From a virus, in the IMG/VR virus record IMGVR_UViG_3300032116_015691, positions 1 to 40,742 of that record: a stretch of 40,742 bases of DNA; one strand, written 5' to 3'. Both the position numbers and the translations under genes were made by a program. Below the pieces are notes generated by a model, which did not search any database, was not told the DNA's origin, and saw only the letters and a list, made by a program, of their open reading frames with translations. Below, piece by piece: positions 20,539 through 28,177 of the stretch (position 1 is the first letter of the stretch; each line of letters begins with the position of its first letter).

Positions 20539-22256
20539 TATTTTTTGATCCACACTGCGTTGCCTGCATCATAAAAACGATTGTAGCCCAAATTTTTGGC
20601 AATTTCCTGCTCTGTATTGCCCGCAGCTAAGCCTTGTATTTTGTGTTTTTGAAATTTAAGTCGACTCTGAACGTCATTTATATTTTTCCAATACCAATAA
20701 TTGGGTGGACTGATATGACTTAACTCAAAGCCTGTTTTCTCGTAACCATTTCCCAGTCCCCAGTTCAAGTTACTGTAGGACACCAAGCTTTTGAATCCCA
20801 ACTCCTGATGTGCATGATTCAAAAGTTTGCTAAGCCCCCCTGGGACATGATACCCAGGCAAAATACAATATCGGGCCAGCTCATAATCACTCCCTTTGCT
20901 ATACCTAGTTTTGACAAAGCTAGCAAGTGCAACAAGCAACCCGTTGTGTTCCAACCCCCAAATATGTTTGGTTGGTATGTTGCCCTGCAAATGTGAGTTC
21001 TGAATAAATGTTTTAGCTGTCCCAAAATCCACAACTGTAATGTTACATTTACGTGCACCAACAATTGTTTTTTTCAATCCCACTACGTGTGACAATCTAT
21101 CAAATATGATATTGGGTTTTTGCACCATCTCATGTTCCCAAATTTGAACAAGCCTGACACCTTTTTCAAGAGCTTGTTTCCATTTATTTTGATGATATTT
21201 TTTGTCTCCTATTTGGCAATCTGAATGATAAAAAATGCCATTGAACTCAATACCCACATTTAAATCTGGGAGATAAAAGTCAATCTCCAATGGCTTGATA
21301 ACTTCCCTATTCCATTGATCAAAAGATATGTTATTATCCCACAACCATTGTTTGATCTTTGTTTCTCCCCAACTTTCTTTTCTTGGATAACAATCAAAAC
21401 AACGCAAATCAGATTCTCTTTTCAAGGCAACACTGAATTGGTTATGGCATTTTTGGCAAACAAACAAATGTTCAGAATAACGATGTGAGTCCAAAAATTC
21501 TTTTTGAGTGAATAACGGAATGTAATCAGTCCTATTTGCAATATAGGAATCCCAAGATTTTTGCCGAAAAGTTTTCCTATTGGTCTCCCTATGCTCTGTT
21601 GTCAAAAACGGGGCCACAACACCATATTTTGAGAGGTTGGTTTTTTTGGTTTTAACTAACACCTCCAGGTTTTGAGCAGGAACCGGTGTTCCATAAGTGT
21701 TTTGAAACACCTCTATAGTTTTGGTTCTTATATCAGGATGTTGCTGAGGGAAGCTTACTCCCCAATTTTCCTGAATCGTTTTTTGTGCTTTGTCTAAAAC
21801 AACAGGATTTAAGGTTGGAGCTTTTGCACCATACTTTTCAAAACATGTGGTCTCAGCTTTGGCTTTGACCTTGTCATGTTGACTTGCATACTCAAAACCA
21901 TACTTTTGAAGGTTGGTATTTTTACGTTTTTCGTGAATATGATTTATTTCATCTCTAGTGCGGCTGTGTCGAACGCTTTCCTGATATTCACGATTACAGG
22001 AGCATTGAGATTGATTACCACAGAATTTTCTGAACCCTCGAACCATATTATTGAATGTCCTGAACTTACCACTCTGTTCACACCAACTGTTTTCTGCATT
22101 ACCGTTATGAACGTATGCATAAAATTTAGCTGCAATTGGACCTTCATAAGGAAATAATTTGTCTAGCTCTTCTTTGTGTATAGGCAACAACTTTGTCAAC
22201 CTATTAGGTGTAATCTCCTTGTTCAACCAACGTTCTTTCAATTCTGCCAAAATCAC
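20535..22256 (-). CDS. Homing endonuclease, VSR-like, with repeats and a GNAT-like C-terminus
   Basis: 573 aa. Residues about 110-235 contain several copies of a roughly 35-residue unit (KYG...SQH or PQQ, then a basic helix ending in K-x-T), a DNA-reading repeat typical of phage mobile endonucleases. A Cys-rich segment (CQKCHNQF, CFDCYP) follows. The nuclease core is ESWGETKIKQWLWDNNISFD, then EIDFYLPDLNVGIEFNGIFY with HQNKWKQALEKGVRLVQIWEHE, as in VSR/EDxHD endonucleases (Asp, Glu and His present). The C-terminus (YELARYCILPGYHVPGGLSK, then YEKTGFELSHISPPNYWYW) resembles a GNAT-like domain found in this family. The start is GTG 22256 with GGAG upstream, behind an exact TATAAATA. It sits between two core genes, as expected of a homing element. 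Confidence 0.8.
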   Translation of the reverse strand: MILAELKERWLNKEITPNRLTKLLPIHKEELDKLFPYEGPIAAKFYAYVHNGNAENSWCEQSGKFRTFNNMVRGFRKFCGNQSQCSCNREYQESVRHSRTRDEINHIHEKRKNTNLQKYGFEYASQHDKVKAKAETTCFEKYGAKAPTLNPVVLDKAQKTIQENWGVSFPQQHPDIRTKTIEVFQNTYGTPVPAQNLEVLVKTKKTNLSKYGVVAPFLTTEHRETNRKTFRQKSWDSYIANRTDYIPLFTQKEFLDSHRYSEHLFVCQKCHNQFSVALKRESDLRCFDCYPRKESWGETKIKQWLWDNNISFDQWNREVIKPLEIDFYLPDLNVGIEFNGIFYHSDCQIGDKKYHQNKWKQALEKGVRLVQIWEHEMVQKPNIIFDRLSHVVGLKKTIVGARKCNITVVDFGTAKTFIQNSHLQGNIPTKHIWGLEHNGLLVALASFVKTRYSKGSDYELARYCILPGYHVPGGLSKLLNHAHQELGFKSLVSYSNLNWGLGNGYEKTGFELSHISPPNYWYWKNINDVQSRLKFQKHKIQGLAAGNTEQEIAKNLGYNRFYDAGNAVWIKKY

Positions 22257-22282
22257 AATTTTTCTCCAACCCTATTGCATAT

Positions 22283-22290
22283 TATTTATA
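22283..22290 (-). promoter_or_regulatory. Candidate late promoter (exact TATAAATA)
   Basis: The minus strand carries TATAAATA, an exact T4 late consensus, 26 nt upstream of the GTG of the homing endonuclease. This predicts late expression of the endonuclease, as reported for T4 homing endonucleases. Confidence 0.6.
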
Positions 22291-22330
22291 TATCATAATG
22301 AATAGCACAAATCTAGGTCCTGCCCACCTG

Positions 22331-22359
22331 TTGAACTAAACAGTTTTGTAGGCTATACT
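22331..22359 (+). promoter_or_regulatory. Sigma70-type promoter for gp47/gp46
   Basis: TTGAAC (22331-22336), 17-nt spacer, TATACT (22354-22359), with AAGGAG downstream at about 22367 before the ATG at 22384. This implies early or middle expression of the recombination genes. Confidence 0.6.
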
Positions 22360-22383
22360 CAAGGTCAAGGAGACTTTTGAGTC

Positions 22384-23415
22384 ATGACTATCAATTTAGA
22401 CACTGTTGATTTTTCCAAAACAATTGTCATCACAGATTTGCATTATGGCATGCGCAACAACTCCAAACAGCACAACACTTGGTGCACTGAGTTTTTGGAG
22501 TTTGTGGTGGCTAGAGCAAAAGAGTTGAATATCCGAACACTTTTGTTTTTGGGTGACTGGAGTCACAACAGAAACAATGTGAACATCAGCACTCTCAACT
22601 ATAGTCACAATGGAATGAAGCTGCTCAACAACAGTTTTGATAATGTGATTATGCTATTGGGAAATCATGATCTCTATTTTCGTGACACGCTGGAACTGCA
22701 TAGTATTCCTTATGCACAAGACTTTCCCAATATTCATCTCATTGACAAAATTACCACTGTAAAAGACTTTTGTTTTGTTCCTTGGTTGGTTGGTGACGAC
22801 TACAAAAAAATTCAAACCATCAAACAGCCTTATTTGTTTTGTCATGCTGAAATTGCTAAGTTCCGCATGAATGCTCATGTGGAAATGCCTGATCATGGTG
22901 GTTTGAATGCTGAGCACTTTCAGCATCAAAAACTGGTATTCAGTGGTCACTTTCACAAAAGGCAACGCAAAGGCAACATTTGTTATATTGGAAACGCCTT
23001 TCCACACAATTATGCTGATGTTTTTGATGATGATCGAGGGTTGATGATTTGGAGTCCAGGAGAGGAACCCATTTTTGAAAAATGGCCTGGGGCGCCCAAG
23101 TATAGGGTCTATAACCTTACTGAGGCTCTTCAAGATCCCACCTCTTTGATTGATAACAAAACGTTTGTTCGCATCACAGTGGATTGTGATTTAACCTATG
23201 AAGACAGTGCATTTATCAGAGAACTGTTTGAAACACAACTCAATGCGTTGGATGTGAGTTTCATCCATGGCAGAAGTGACGGAGACGACACTGTTCTTGA
23301 TGACAGTGAGATCAACTTTGAAAGCGTTGACTCAATTGTGATTTCACACTTGAATAGTATTGAAAGCACAACAATGAACAACCAACGCTTGATTGAAATT
23401 TATCAGAGTATTTGA
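22384..23415 (+). CDS. gp47-like recombination nuclease subunit (Mre11/SbcD type)
   Basis: 343 aa. The metallophosphoesterase motifs appear in order: DLHYG (about 18-22), GDWSHN (about 57-62), GNHD (about 93-96), CHAE (about 154-157) and GHFHKRQ (about 188-194), supplying the metal-binding Asp, His and Asn residues. With gp46 it forms the T4 Mre11-Rad50 complex that resects DNA ends and degrades host DNA. It has its own sigma70-type promoter, and its TGA interleaves with the gp46 TTG start (TTGA at 23412-23415). Length matches T4 gp47 (339 aa). Confidence 0.95.
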   Translation: MTINLDTVDFSKTIVITDLHYGMRNNSKQHNTWCTEFLEFVVARAKELNIRTLLFLGDWSHNRNNVNISTLNYSHNGMKLLNNSFDNVIMLLGNHDLYFRDTLELHSIPYAQDFPNIHLIDKITTVKDFCFVPWLVGDDYKKIQTIKQPYLFCHAEIAKFRMNAHVEMPDHGGLNAEHFQHQKLVFSGHFHKRQRKGNICYIGNAFPHNYADVFDDDRGLMIWSPGEEPIFEKWPGAPKYRVYNLTEALQDPTSLIDNKTFVRITVDCDLTYEDSAFIRELFETQLNALDVSFIHGRSDGDDTVLDDSEINFESVDSIVISHLNSIESTTMNNQRLIEIYQSI

Positions 23416-25199
23416 CCTTGATTACACTCAAAAACGTAACAATCAAAAACTTCATGAGTGTGGGTGCAGTCTCACAATCCATAAATCTCACACAGCCTGG
23501 TTTGACACTTGTGTTGGGTGAAAATTTGGACTTGGGTGGAAACGGCAACCGTAACGGTGTTGGCAAAAGCACATTGATCTCTGCCATCTGTTATGGGCTG
23601 TATGGCCAAGCTCTTACCAACATCAAGAAAAACAACCTCATCAACAGCATCAACAAAAAGAACATGGCTGTGAGCATTGAGTTTGAGGCCAACGGCAACA
23701 GCTACAAAATTGAACGCGGGCGTGCCCCCAGCTTTTTCCGTTATATTATCAACGATGAGTCAGTAAATGAAAACAAAAGTGCTGATGAGGCTCAAGGAGA
23801 GAACAAAGACACTCAAAAAGACATTGAAAAGGTATTGGGCATCAGCCACACAATGTTCAAACACATTGTGGCATTGAACACCTATACTGAACCATTCTTG
23901 AGTATGGGCGCAGGTAAACAACGGGAAATTATTGAAGAACTTTTGGGCATCACATTGCTTTCTCAAAAGGCAGAAAACCTCAAAAAGCTCATACAAACAA
24001 CAAAGGCAAGCATTGAGCAAGAAGAGTTCAAAATCCACACTGTGAAAAACAGCAATGCACGTATTTTAAGCACTATTGAAAGTTTGAATCAAAAAACTCT
24101 TCAATGGAACATTCAACATCAAAACAAAATACAAGAACTGGAAAATGCATTGGTGGCACTCAGCCATCTTGATGTTGAAAAAGAAATTCAATCCCACAAA
24201 GACAATCTTGTGTATCGCGAGCTTCAAACAGCATTGAAAAACACTCAAAGCCAAAACCAAACCAAAGCACAGCATTTATCACAGCTGAAGGCACAACAAA
24301 CTGGCTGGCTTACACAGTATTCACAAATTCAAGAACACAATTGCGCCATGTGTGGACAAAAAATTCATGACGAAAAACAAACCAGTTTGCTGGATGACCT
24401 TGAACACAAGATAACCCGGCTGGACAAAAGTATCCAAACATTGGAACAAGAGTGCCAGGTGCTGACTCAAGAACTAAGTGAGCTTCAGGAGCTGAGTGGT
24501 GCAGTGAGCTTGAATCCCACGTTTTACAAAAGCATTGATGAAGCCTATGAACACAGAAACAGTCTCACATTGCTAAGTGCTGAACTAGACAAACTCCAGC
24601 TGGAAACCAATCCTTATCAAGCACAAGTGGGTTCCTTGAACTCCACTCTACAAGAAGTTTCTTATGACTCCTTAAATGAACTAAGCCAACTCAAGGATCA
24701 TCAAGAGTTTCTTTTGAAACTGCTGACAAACAAAGACAGTTTTATCAGAAAAAGGATTATTGATCAAAATCTCAGTTACTTGAACTATCGACTGGGTGAG
24801 TATCTCACTGGTTTGATGCTGCCACATCAAGTGAAATTCAGCAATGATTTGGGAGTGGAGATCATGCATCTGGGCGTGGACTTTGACTTTGACAGCTTGA
24901 GTAGAGGAGAGCGAACTCGAGTATGTTTGGCGTTGAGCTGGGCGTTCCGTGACATTTTTGAGCACATGAACACCAGCATCAACTTCATGGCAGTGGATGA
25001 AATTCTTGATGTGGGCTTGGACAGCACAGGCTTGGAAAGGTCTTTGGAAACTTTGAAAGCCATGAGTAGAGATCGTAACAAAAATATTTTGCTGATCTCA
25101 CATCGAGAAGAGTTGCAGAGCAGGTGTTCTCAAGTGCTGTCGGTTATCAAGGAAGACAATTTTTCCAGATTTGAATGGGACTACACTCCTGCTGTATAG
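23412..25199 (+). CDS. gp46-like recombination ATPase subunit (Rad50/SbcC type)
   Basis: 595 aa (T4 gp46 560 aa). An ABC-type Walker A GNRNGVGKST lies near residue 45, two long coiled-coil arms follow (rich in Gln, Glu, Leu), with a zinc-hook-type CAMCGQK at about 310-316 between them, then the ABC signature LSRGERTR and Walker B FMAVDEILDVGLDS near the C-terminus. It forms a complex with gp47. The TTG at 23412 overlaps the gp47 stop; TTG 23418 is also possible, as no ATG lies near the conserved start. The 3' end overlaps the convergent nuclease gene by 19 nt. Confidence 0.95.
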   Translation: MTLITLKNVTIKNFMSVGAVSQSINLTQPGLTLVLGENLDLGGNGNRNGVGKSTLISAICYGLYGQALTNIKKNNLINSINKKNMAVSIEFEANGNSYKIERGRAPSFFRYIINDESVNENKSADEAQGENKDTQKDIEKVLGISHTMFKHIVALNTYTEPFLSMGAGKQREIIEELLGITLLSQKAENLKKLIQTTKASIEQEEFKIHTVKNSNARILSTIESLNQKTLQWNIQHQNKIQELENALVALSHLDVEKEIQSHKDNLVYRELQTALKNTQSQNQTKAQHLSQLKAQQTGWLTQYSQIQEHNCAMCGQKIHDEKQTSLLDDLEHKITRLDKSIQTLEQECQVLTQELSELQELSGAVSLNPTFYKSIDEAYEHRNSLTLLSAELDKLQLETNPYQAQVGSLNSTLQEVSYDSLNELSQLKDHQEFLLKLLTNKDSFIRKRIIDQNLSYLNYRLGEYLTGLMLPHQVKFSNDLGVEIMHLGVDFDFDSLSRGERTRVCLALSWAFRDIFEHMNTSINFMAVDEILDVGLDSTGLERSLETLKAMSRDRNKNILLISHREELQSRCSQVLSVIKEDNFSRFEWDYTPAV

Positions 25200-25696
25200 C
25201 ACAGTTCTTGAATCTTCAGCTTGTTTTGTTCAAAAAATGGCTCAAACTCAGTTAACACAAATGTTTTGTAACGAACATGATTTTCCACAACAAAGACAGG
25301 CAAATGTTTTTGGTCAAAACAAGCGTAACTGCCTTTGTGGTTGATTCTGATTACTACAAACCACAAGTCCTCGGGATCACACACATCCAATGTTTGTTCA
25401 ATCCAACTGTCCAACTGCTTGACATCGCCCTTGCACATAAGCTTGTGCCAAGGAAAGTCTTGATAAAATTTGCTTTCAATCACCAGTTTTTTCATATGTG
25501 AGGGTGGAATAAGATCGCTTTTGAAATAGCTGATTTGGGTAGCATCCATGGTTTCTTTTCTTTTTGTGTTAGCTCCCCCAATAAATGCACCACTATTGGG
25601 CACACGAATAAATTTAGCCTCATAGAGGTCCGTAAGAAATTTAGCGATACGCAGCTCACCTGCGTTGCCTTTTGCTTTGCCTTTTGACGCTGCCAT
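25181..25696 (-). CDS. PD-(D/E)XK nuclease, Holliday-junction-resolvase-like
   Basis: 171 aa from ATG 25696, which has AAGGAAC about nine bases upstream; a longer frame to 25756 lacks a good site. KGNAGELRIAKFL (Glu14), VPNSGAFIGG, then YFKSDLIPP (Asp61) and LVIESKFYQDFPW (Glu74, Lys76) reproduce the E-D-ExK layout of PD-(D/E)XK resolvase-type nucleases. A basic patch near the N-terminus (SKGKAKG) suits DNA binding. Its place next to gp46/gp47 suggests a role in recombination or branch removal before packaging, the job of gp49 in T4, which is of a different fold. Confidence 0.7.
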   Translation of the reverse strand: MAASKGKAKGNAGELRIAKFLTDLYEAKFIRVPNSGAFIGGANTKRKETMDATQISYFKSDLIPPSHMKKLVIESKFYQDFPWHKLMCKGDVKQLDSWIEQTLDVCDPEDLWFVVIRINHKGSYACFDQKHLPVFVVENHVRYKTFVLTEFEPFFEQNKLKIQELCYTAGV

Positions 25697-25737
25697 ATAT
25701 TCTGTTCCTTGTTGTCCAGAAAAAGTTCTGTAACCTT

Positions 25738-25766
25738 TTGATTTTATGATTCTCACTACTTATAAT
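25738..25766 (+). promoter_or_regulatory. Sigma70-type promoter
   Basis: TTGATT (25738-25743), a 17-nt spacer and a perfect TATAAT (25761-25766), 24 nt before the ATG at 25791. Confidence 0.6.
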
Positions 25767-25790
25767 CAAATCAACAAAAGAGTATTGAGA

Positions 25791-26600
25791 ATGAAATACA
25801 ATAAGCCACAACAACGCAGCATTTTTATTGTAGTTGATCCCATTGATCAAAATCGCTTGAACAGCTTTTTCCGTCAAGAACTGGGATTTTACAATACACT
25901 GGTTGGAGCGTTTGGTAGCCGAGTAAGAGCTTTTCCTCAAAGCATCCTCAATATTTCCAATGAACAAGCCTCACTCTTTTGTGAACTAGCCAAACACAAT
26001 CTCAACATTCGTGACCTTGTGAAAAAGCCAGCTGAATGGCCAGACTCATTGAAGAGTTATTTTCATGTTGTGTTTGACCGTCTCACGAACAAAACTGTTT
26101 TGAGTGAAGCTCAAATCATGATGTTTGAATCAGCTGGTGCCAATCGCTGGATCATGATTCCAGAAGCCAAGAAACAAATGGCTAGGGCAGTGATTGATTT
26201 TTACAAAGAACAAGCAGACATTTTGGCTCATCCACAAACAAGTGATATAATTGAAGTCGCATACAAGACTCCACCCAGCAGTTTGAGCGAACTGGAGTTC
26301 AGTAACAAGCGTCATGCACAAATACCTCGTAATGAAATCAAATACAAATACAACAATACTGAAGAACACACAGAAATTTGGACCCCGTTAACCACAAAAC
26401 CCATAATTATTCCTCAATTCAATCTCAACGAATACAATAGATGGACAACAGCAATTATCAAGCAAGAGAGTGGTCGGTATGTTGAATACAACACTCCTTG
26501 GGTAATTGATTTCAAGAACACAAACAACAATTATCTTTTGAAATACCTAGACAGCACAGCACGTACACCAGGCAATTTTAGAATCAGCAACTACGCATAA
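25791..26600 (+). CDS. Hypothetical protein
   Basis: 269 aa from ATG 25791 (AAGAG about eight bases upstream). The N-terminal half has alternating strands and helices (SIFIVVDPIDQNRLNSFFRQ, then VVFDRLTNKTVLSEAQ); the C-terminal half is Asn/Tyr/Thr-rich with little obvious structure (YKYNNTEEHTEIW, TNNNYLLKYL). I do not recognise the family and see no catalytic motif. It has its own sigma70-type promoter with perfect TATAAT and is followed by the structured RNA region. A DNA metabolism role is suggested only by its gp46/nuclease neighbours. Confidence 0.6.
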   Translation: MKYNKPQQRSIFIVVDPIDQNRLNSFFRQELGFYNTLVGAFGSRVRAFPQSILNISNEQASLFCELAKHNLNIRDLVKKPAEWPDSLKSYFHVVFDRLTNKTVLSEAQIMMFESAGANRWIMIPEAKKQMARAVIDFYKEQADILAHPQTSDIIEVAYKTPPSSLSELEFSNKRHAQIPRNEIKYKYNNTEEHTEIWTPLTTKPIIIPQFNLNEYNRWTTAIIKQESGRYVEYNTPWVIDFKNTNNNYLLKYLDSTARTPGNFRISNYA

Positions 26601-26604
26601 TATA

Positions 26605-27005
26605 CGGTTTTTCAAAATAGTGGCTTAGTATGATGGTGTAGTGTCCATCCGTATCTACCAGGCGCGAAGGCAGGGGAAAATTACGCATGAGGGTTTACTG
26701 TTCTATGCCCTCGCCACGAAAGTGAACAAAAAGGATCCAGCCTCTCACTGTCCCGTGAAGCTGGAAGGGGTTCAGTCAACAGCCTGTCTGACTGGGTTCC
26801 CTGCGTGTGTGATGAGCACATAACCGAGAAGGCAGCTCCATGAGCATAAGTCCGAGAAGAGAGTCAGGAATGCTGGAAATAGGTTCTCCGCCAGCTGGAT
26901 ACAATCCCAAGACGAGACAGGCAGGCCGAAGCCCTATACGAAAGCCTTTTTCAAACTTCTCCTCCCGGTGGGGAGAAGTGTGACTTCCTCCCTAACGAAA
27001 TACCC
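26605..27005 (+). ncRNA. Candidate large structured RNA (unidentified)
   Basis: About 400 nt with no convincing ORF and higher GC than the flanks, between a plus-strand gene and a convergent minus-strand gene. On the plus strand I see many hairpins: GAGGG/CCCTC (26689-26712), CAC-GAAA-GTG (26715-26724), nested CCAGC..TCAC/GTGA..GCTGG (26737-26764), CAGTCA-ACA/TGT-TGACTG (26773-26794), GGC-CGAA-GCC (26924-26933) and a 10-bp stem closing at 26955-26979. GAAA and CGAA-type tetraloops and many G-A-A purine loops appear on this strand only, favouring plus-strand transcription. I could not match it to tmRNA, RNase P, a group I or group II core, GOLLD or a tRNA. Confidence 0.55.
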
Positions 27006-27022
27006 AAGTATCAAATATTCAA

Positions 27023-27265
27023 TTATACCTTCTTGGTTTGTGCTCTACGATAGGCTTCTGCTTGCATTTCATAGTGTTTTGAAATAGTTCCAGACAAGGC
27101 TTGCATCTGTGTTGTCGAAAGATGCCAAGCTTCACTGTAGGTCAAACCACCGTTCATGTAATACACTAGGTTTGCAATATCGCTTTCAATCATTTCCACT
27201 TCTTTTTCACAGCTTCTCAGTGTTTTGGTGATCTCCTGGGGATCACCTCTGAGAAGCTTTATTCG
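27023..27265 (-). CDS. Frameshift extension of the gp26-like gene (tail assembly chaperone type)
   Basis: This 80-codon open frame lies in the -1 frame relative to the gp26-like gene and is entered at the slippery heptamer 27271-27265. It begins RIKLLRGDPQEITKTL and ends MNGGLTYSEAWHLSTTQMQA with a helical basic tail. The stretch resembles the C-terminal extension of tail assembly chaperones (GT-type) and occupies the position of a gp51-like ORF. It has no strong ribosome binding site of its own; an internal ATG has only a weak, close purine run. The expected fusion is 276 gp26-frame residues plus these 80, or 356 aa. Confidence 0.75.
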   Translation of the reverse strand, partial: RIKLLRGDPQEITKTLRSCEKEVEMIESDIANLVYYMNGGLTYSEAWHLSTTQMQALSGTISKHYEMQAEAYRRAQTKKV

Positions 27266-27271
27266 AAAAAA
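27211..27271 (-). promoter_or_regulatory. Programmed -1 ribosomal frameshift signal
   Basis: On the minus strand a slippery T TTT TTC (27271-27265), in frame with the gp26-like ORF, is followed by a 6-nt spacer that contains the zero-frame TAA, then a stem of 10 bp (27258-27249 with 27220-27211) enclosing a second 7-bp stem (27247-27241 with 27233-27227). Heptamer phase, spacer length and stem strength all fit -1 frameshifting, and the -1 frame opens directly into the downstream ORF. Confidence 0.85.
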
Positions 27272-28092
27272 CTTGTGGGATCGAAGTCGATTCTTTGACT
27301 CCAAGAGTGGCTGCAAGCGTCGCATTGAAAACTGGTTTCTGTATCAACACCAATGGAATTCAACTCTTTGAGTTTGTCGATAATGGCATTGGCACTGGTT
27401 GTGGGAATACCTTTCACAAACTCTTGAATGTATCCCGGGTTTGTTACTGTTTCACCGGTGCTGATTATTTTGATTGCAGTAATGCTCATGCTCATGATGT
27501 CTAGAGTTCGCTGAGCCATTTGATTGATTTGCTTGGTTACACTGCTGATTTTTTCAGCATCAGTGGTTTCTGTTTCTTCCAACACTTTTATGGATCTGGC
27601 TTGTTCAACTTCATTCAATAGTTGCAGGTTTCTCTGTTGAAAATTATAAGGGCGTAGGAAAACTTGCAGTGCGCCGTCAATTTCCACATACGTGGGACCT
27701 TCCACAGTGCTTTGGGTTTCAATAAATCCACTGAGATCAATTCCAAAATTGTGCTCTTTTCCACAATTGGGGCATGTGGTTTCCACTTCCATTGTGGAAC
27801 CAGCACTGGCTATCCTTATGGCTACCAACAATGTGTTGATGTCAGGTTCCACCAGCTGCTTGGGATCTTTCACCCCTGGAACACAATTTTTGAACACGCT
27901 CAACAAAGCATCACCGTTCAGCAAAGCATCTGGAGTTTTCAGCATTATTTGGTCAATTGCTGTCAATGGATACACAGCCACTTCACCATTGGCGGATGTT
28001 TCAACAAAGTCAGGAGGGTAAAATCTTCCTTGTGTTGGCAATTGTACATAAGCTTTGGGAGTGTGAAAGTATTGACTTAACGGATTACTCAT
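27259..28092 (-). CDS. gp26-like baseplate hub assembly protein / tail chaperone
   Basis: 277 aa. The N-terminus reads YVQLPTQGRFYPPDF, typical of gp26-like proteins (LPSxGxFYP), followed by AVYPLTAIDQIMLKTPDALL. Two CxxC pairs, TCPNCGKE (about residue 107) and QCDACSHSW near the C-terminus, suggest a zinc site. The start ATG (28092) has AGGGC about six bases upstream. Its last codons contain a slippery heptamer feeding the downstream ORF, and it lies divergent to the tape measure gene, which together fit a chaperone that coats the tape measure. T4 gp26 is about 208 aa; functional equivalence is inferred. Confidence 0.75.
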   Translation of the reverse strand: MSNPLSQYFHTPKAYVQLPTQGRFYPPDFVETSANGEVAVYPLTAIDQIMLKTPDALLNGDALLSVFKNCVPGVKDPKQLVEPDINTLLVAIRIASAGSTMEVETTCPNCGKEHNFGIDLSGFIETQSTVEGPTYVEIDGALQVFLRPYNFQQRNLQLLNEVEQARSIKVLEETETTDAEKISSVTKQINQMAQRTLDIMSMSITAIKIISTGETVTNPGYIQEFVKGIPTTSANAIIDKLKELNSIGVDTETSFQCDACSHSWSQRIDFDPTSFFE

Positions 28093-28126
28093 TTGTGTGC
28101 CCTATTATCATAGTATGTTATTCACT

Positions 28127-28149
28127 AGTATTTAAGGGGCTTAAATACT
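28127..28149. promoter_or_regulatory. Divergent late promoter pair in a perfect palindrome
   Basis: AGTATTTAAG-GGG-CTTAAATACT is a perfect 10-bp inverted repeat with a 3-nt centre, in the 85-nt gap between divergent genes (gp26-like leftward, tape measure rightward). Each arm supplies a CTTAAATA late-type motif to one strand, so the palindrome serves both. Confidence 0.65.
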
Positions 28150-28177
28150 GGTAATCTCCTGTTGCGAGAAATTTTGT

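Noticed and set aside
25697-25756. Upstream start (25756) for the resolvase-like nuclease
   Set aside because: ATG 25696 has AAGGAAC and begins at the conserved KGNAGE region; the extension overlaps a sigma70 promoter.
26641-26823. 60-aa plus-strand ORF in the structured RNA
   Set aside because: GTG start with no ribosome site, odd composition, and the sequence is better explained by hairpins.
26801-26835. Hammerhead-ribozyme-like TGATGAG...CGAGAA core
   Set aside because: The essential first C and the GAAA are altered, and flanking stems do not pair as required.
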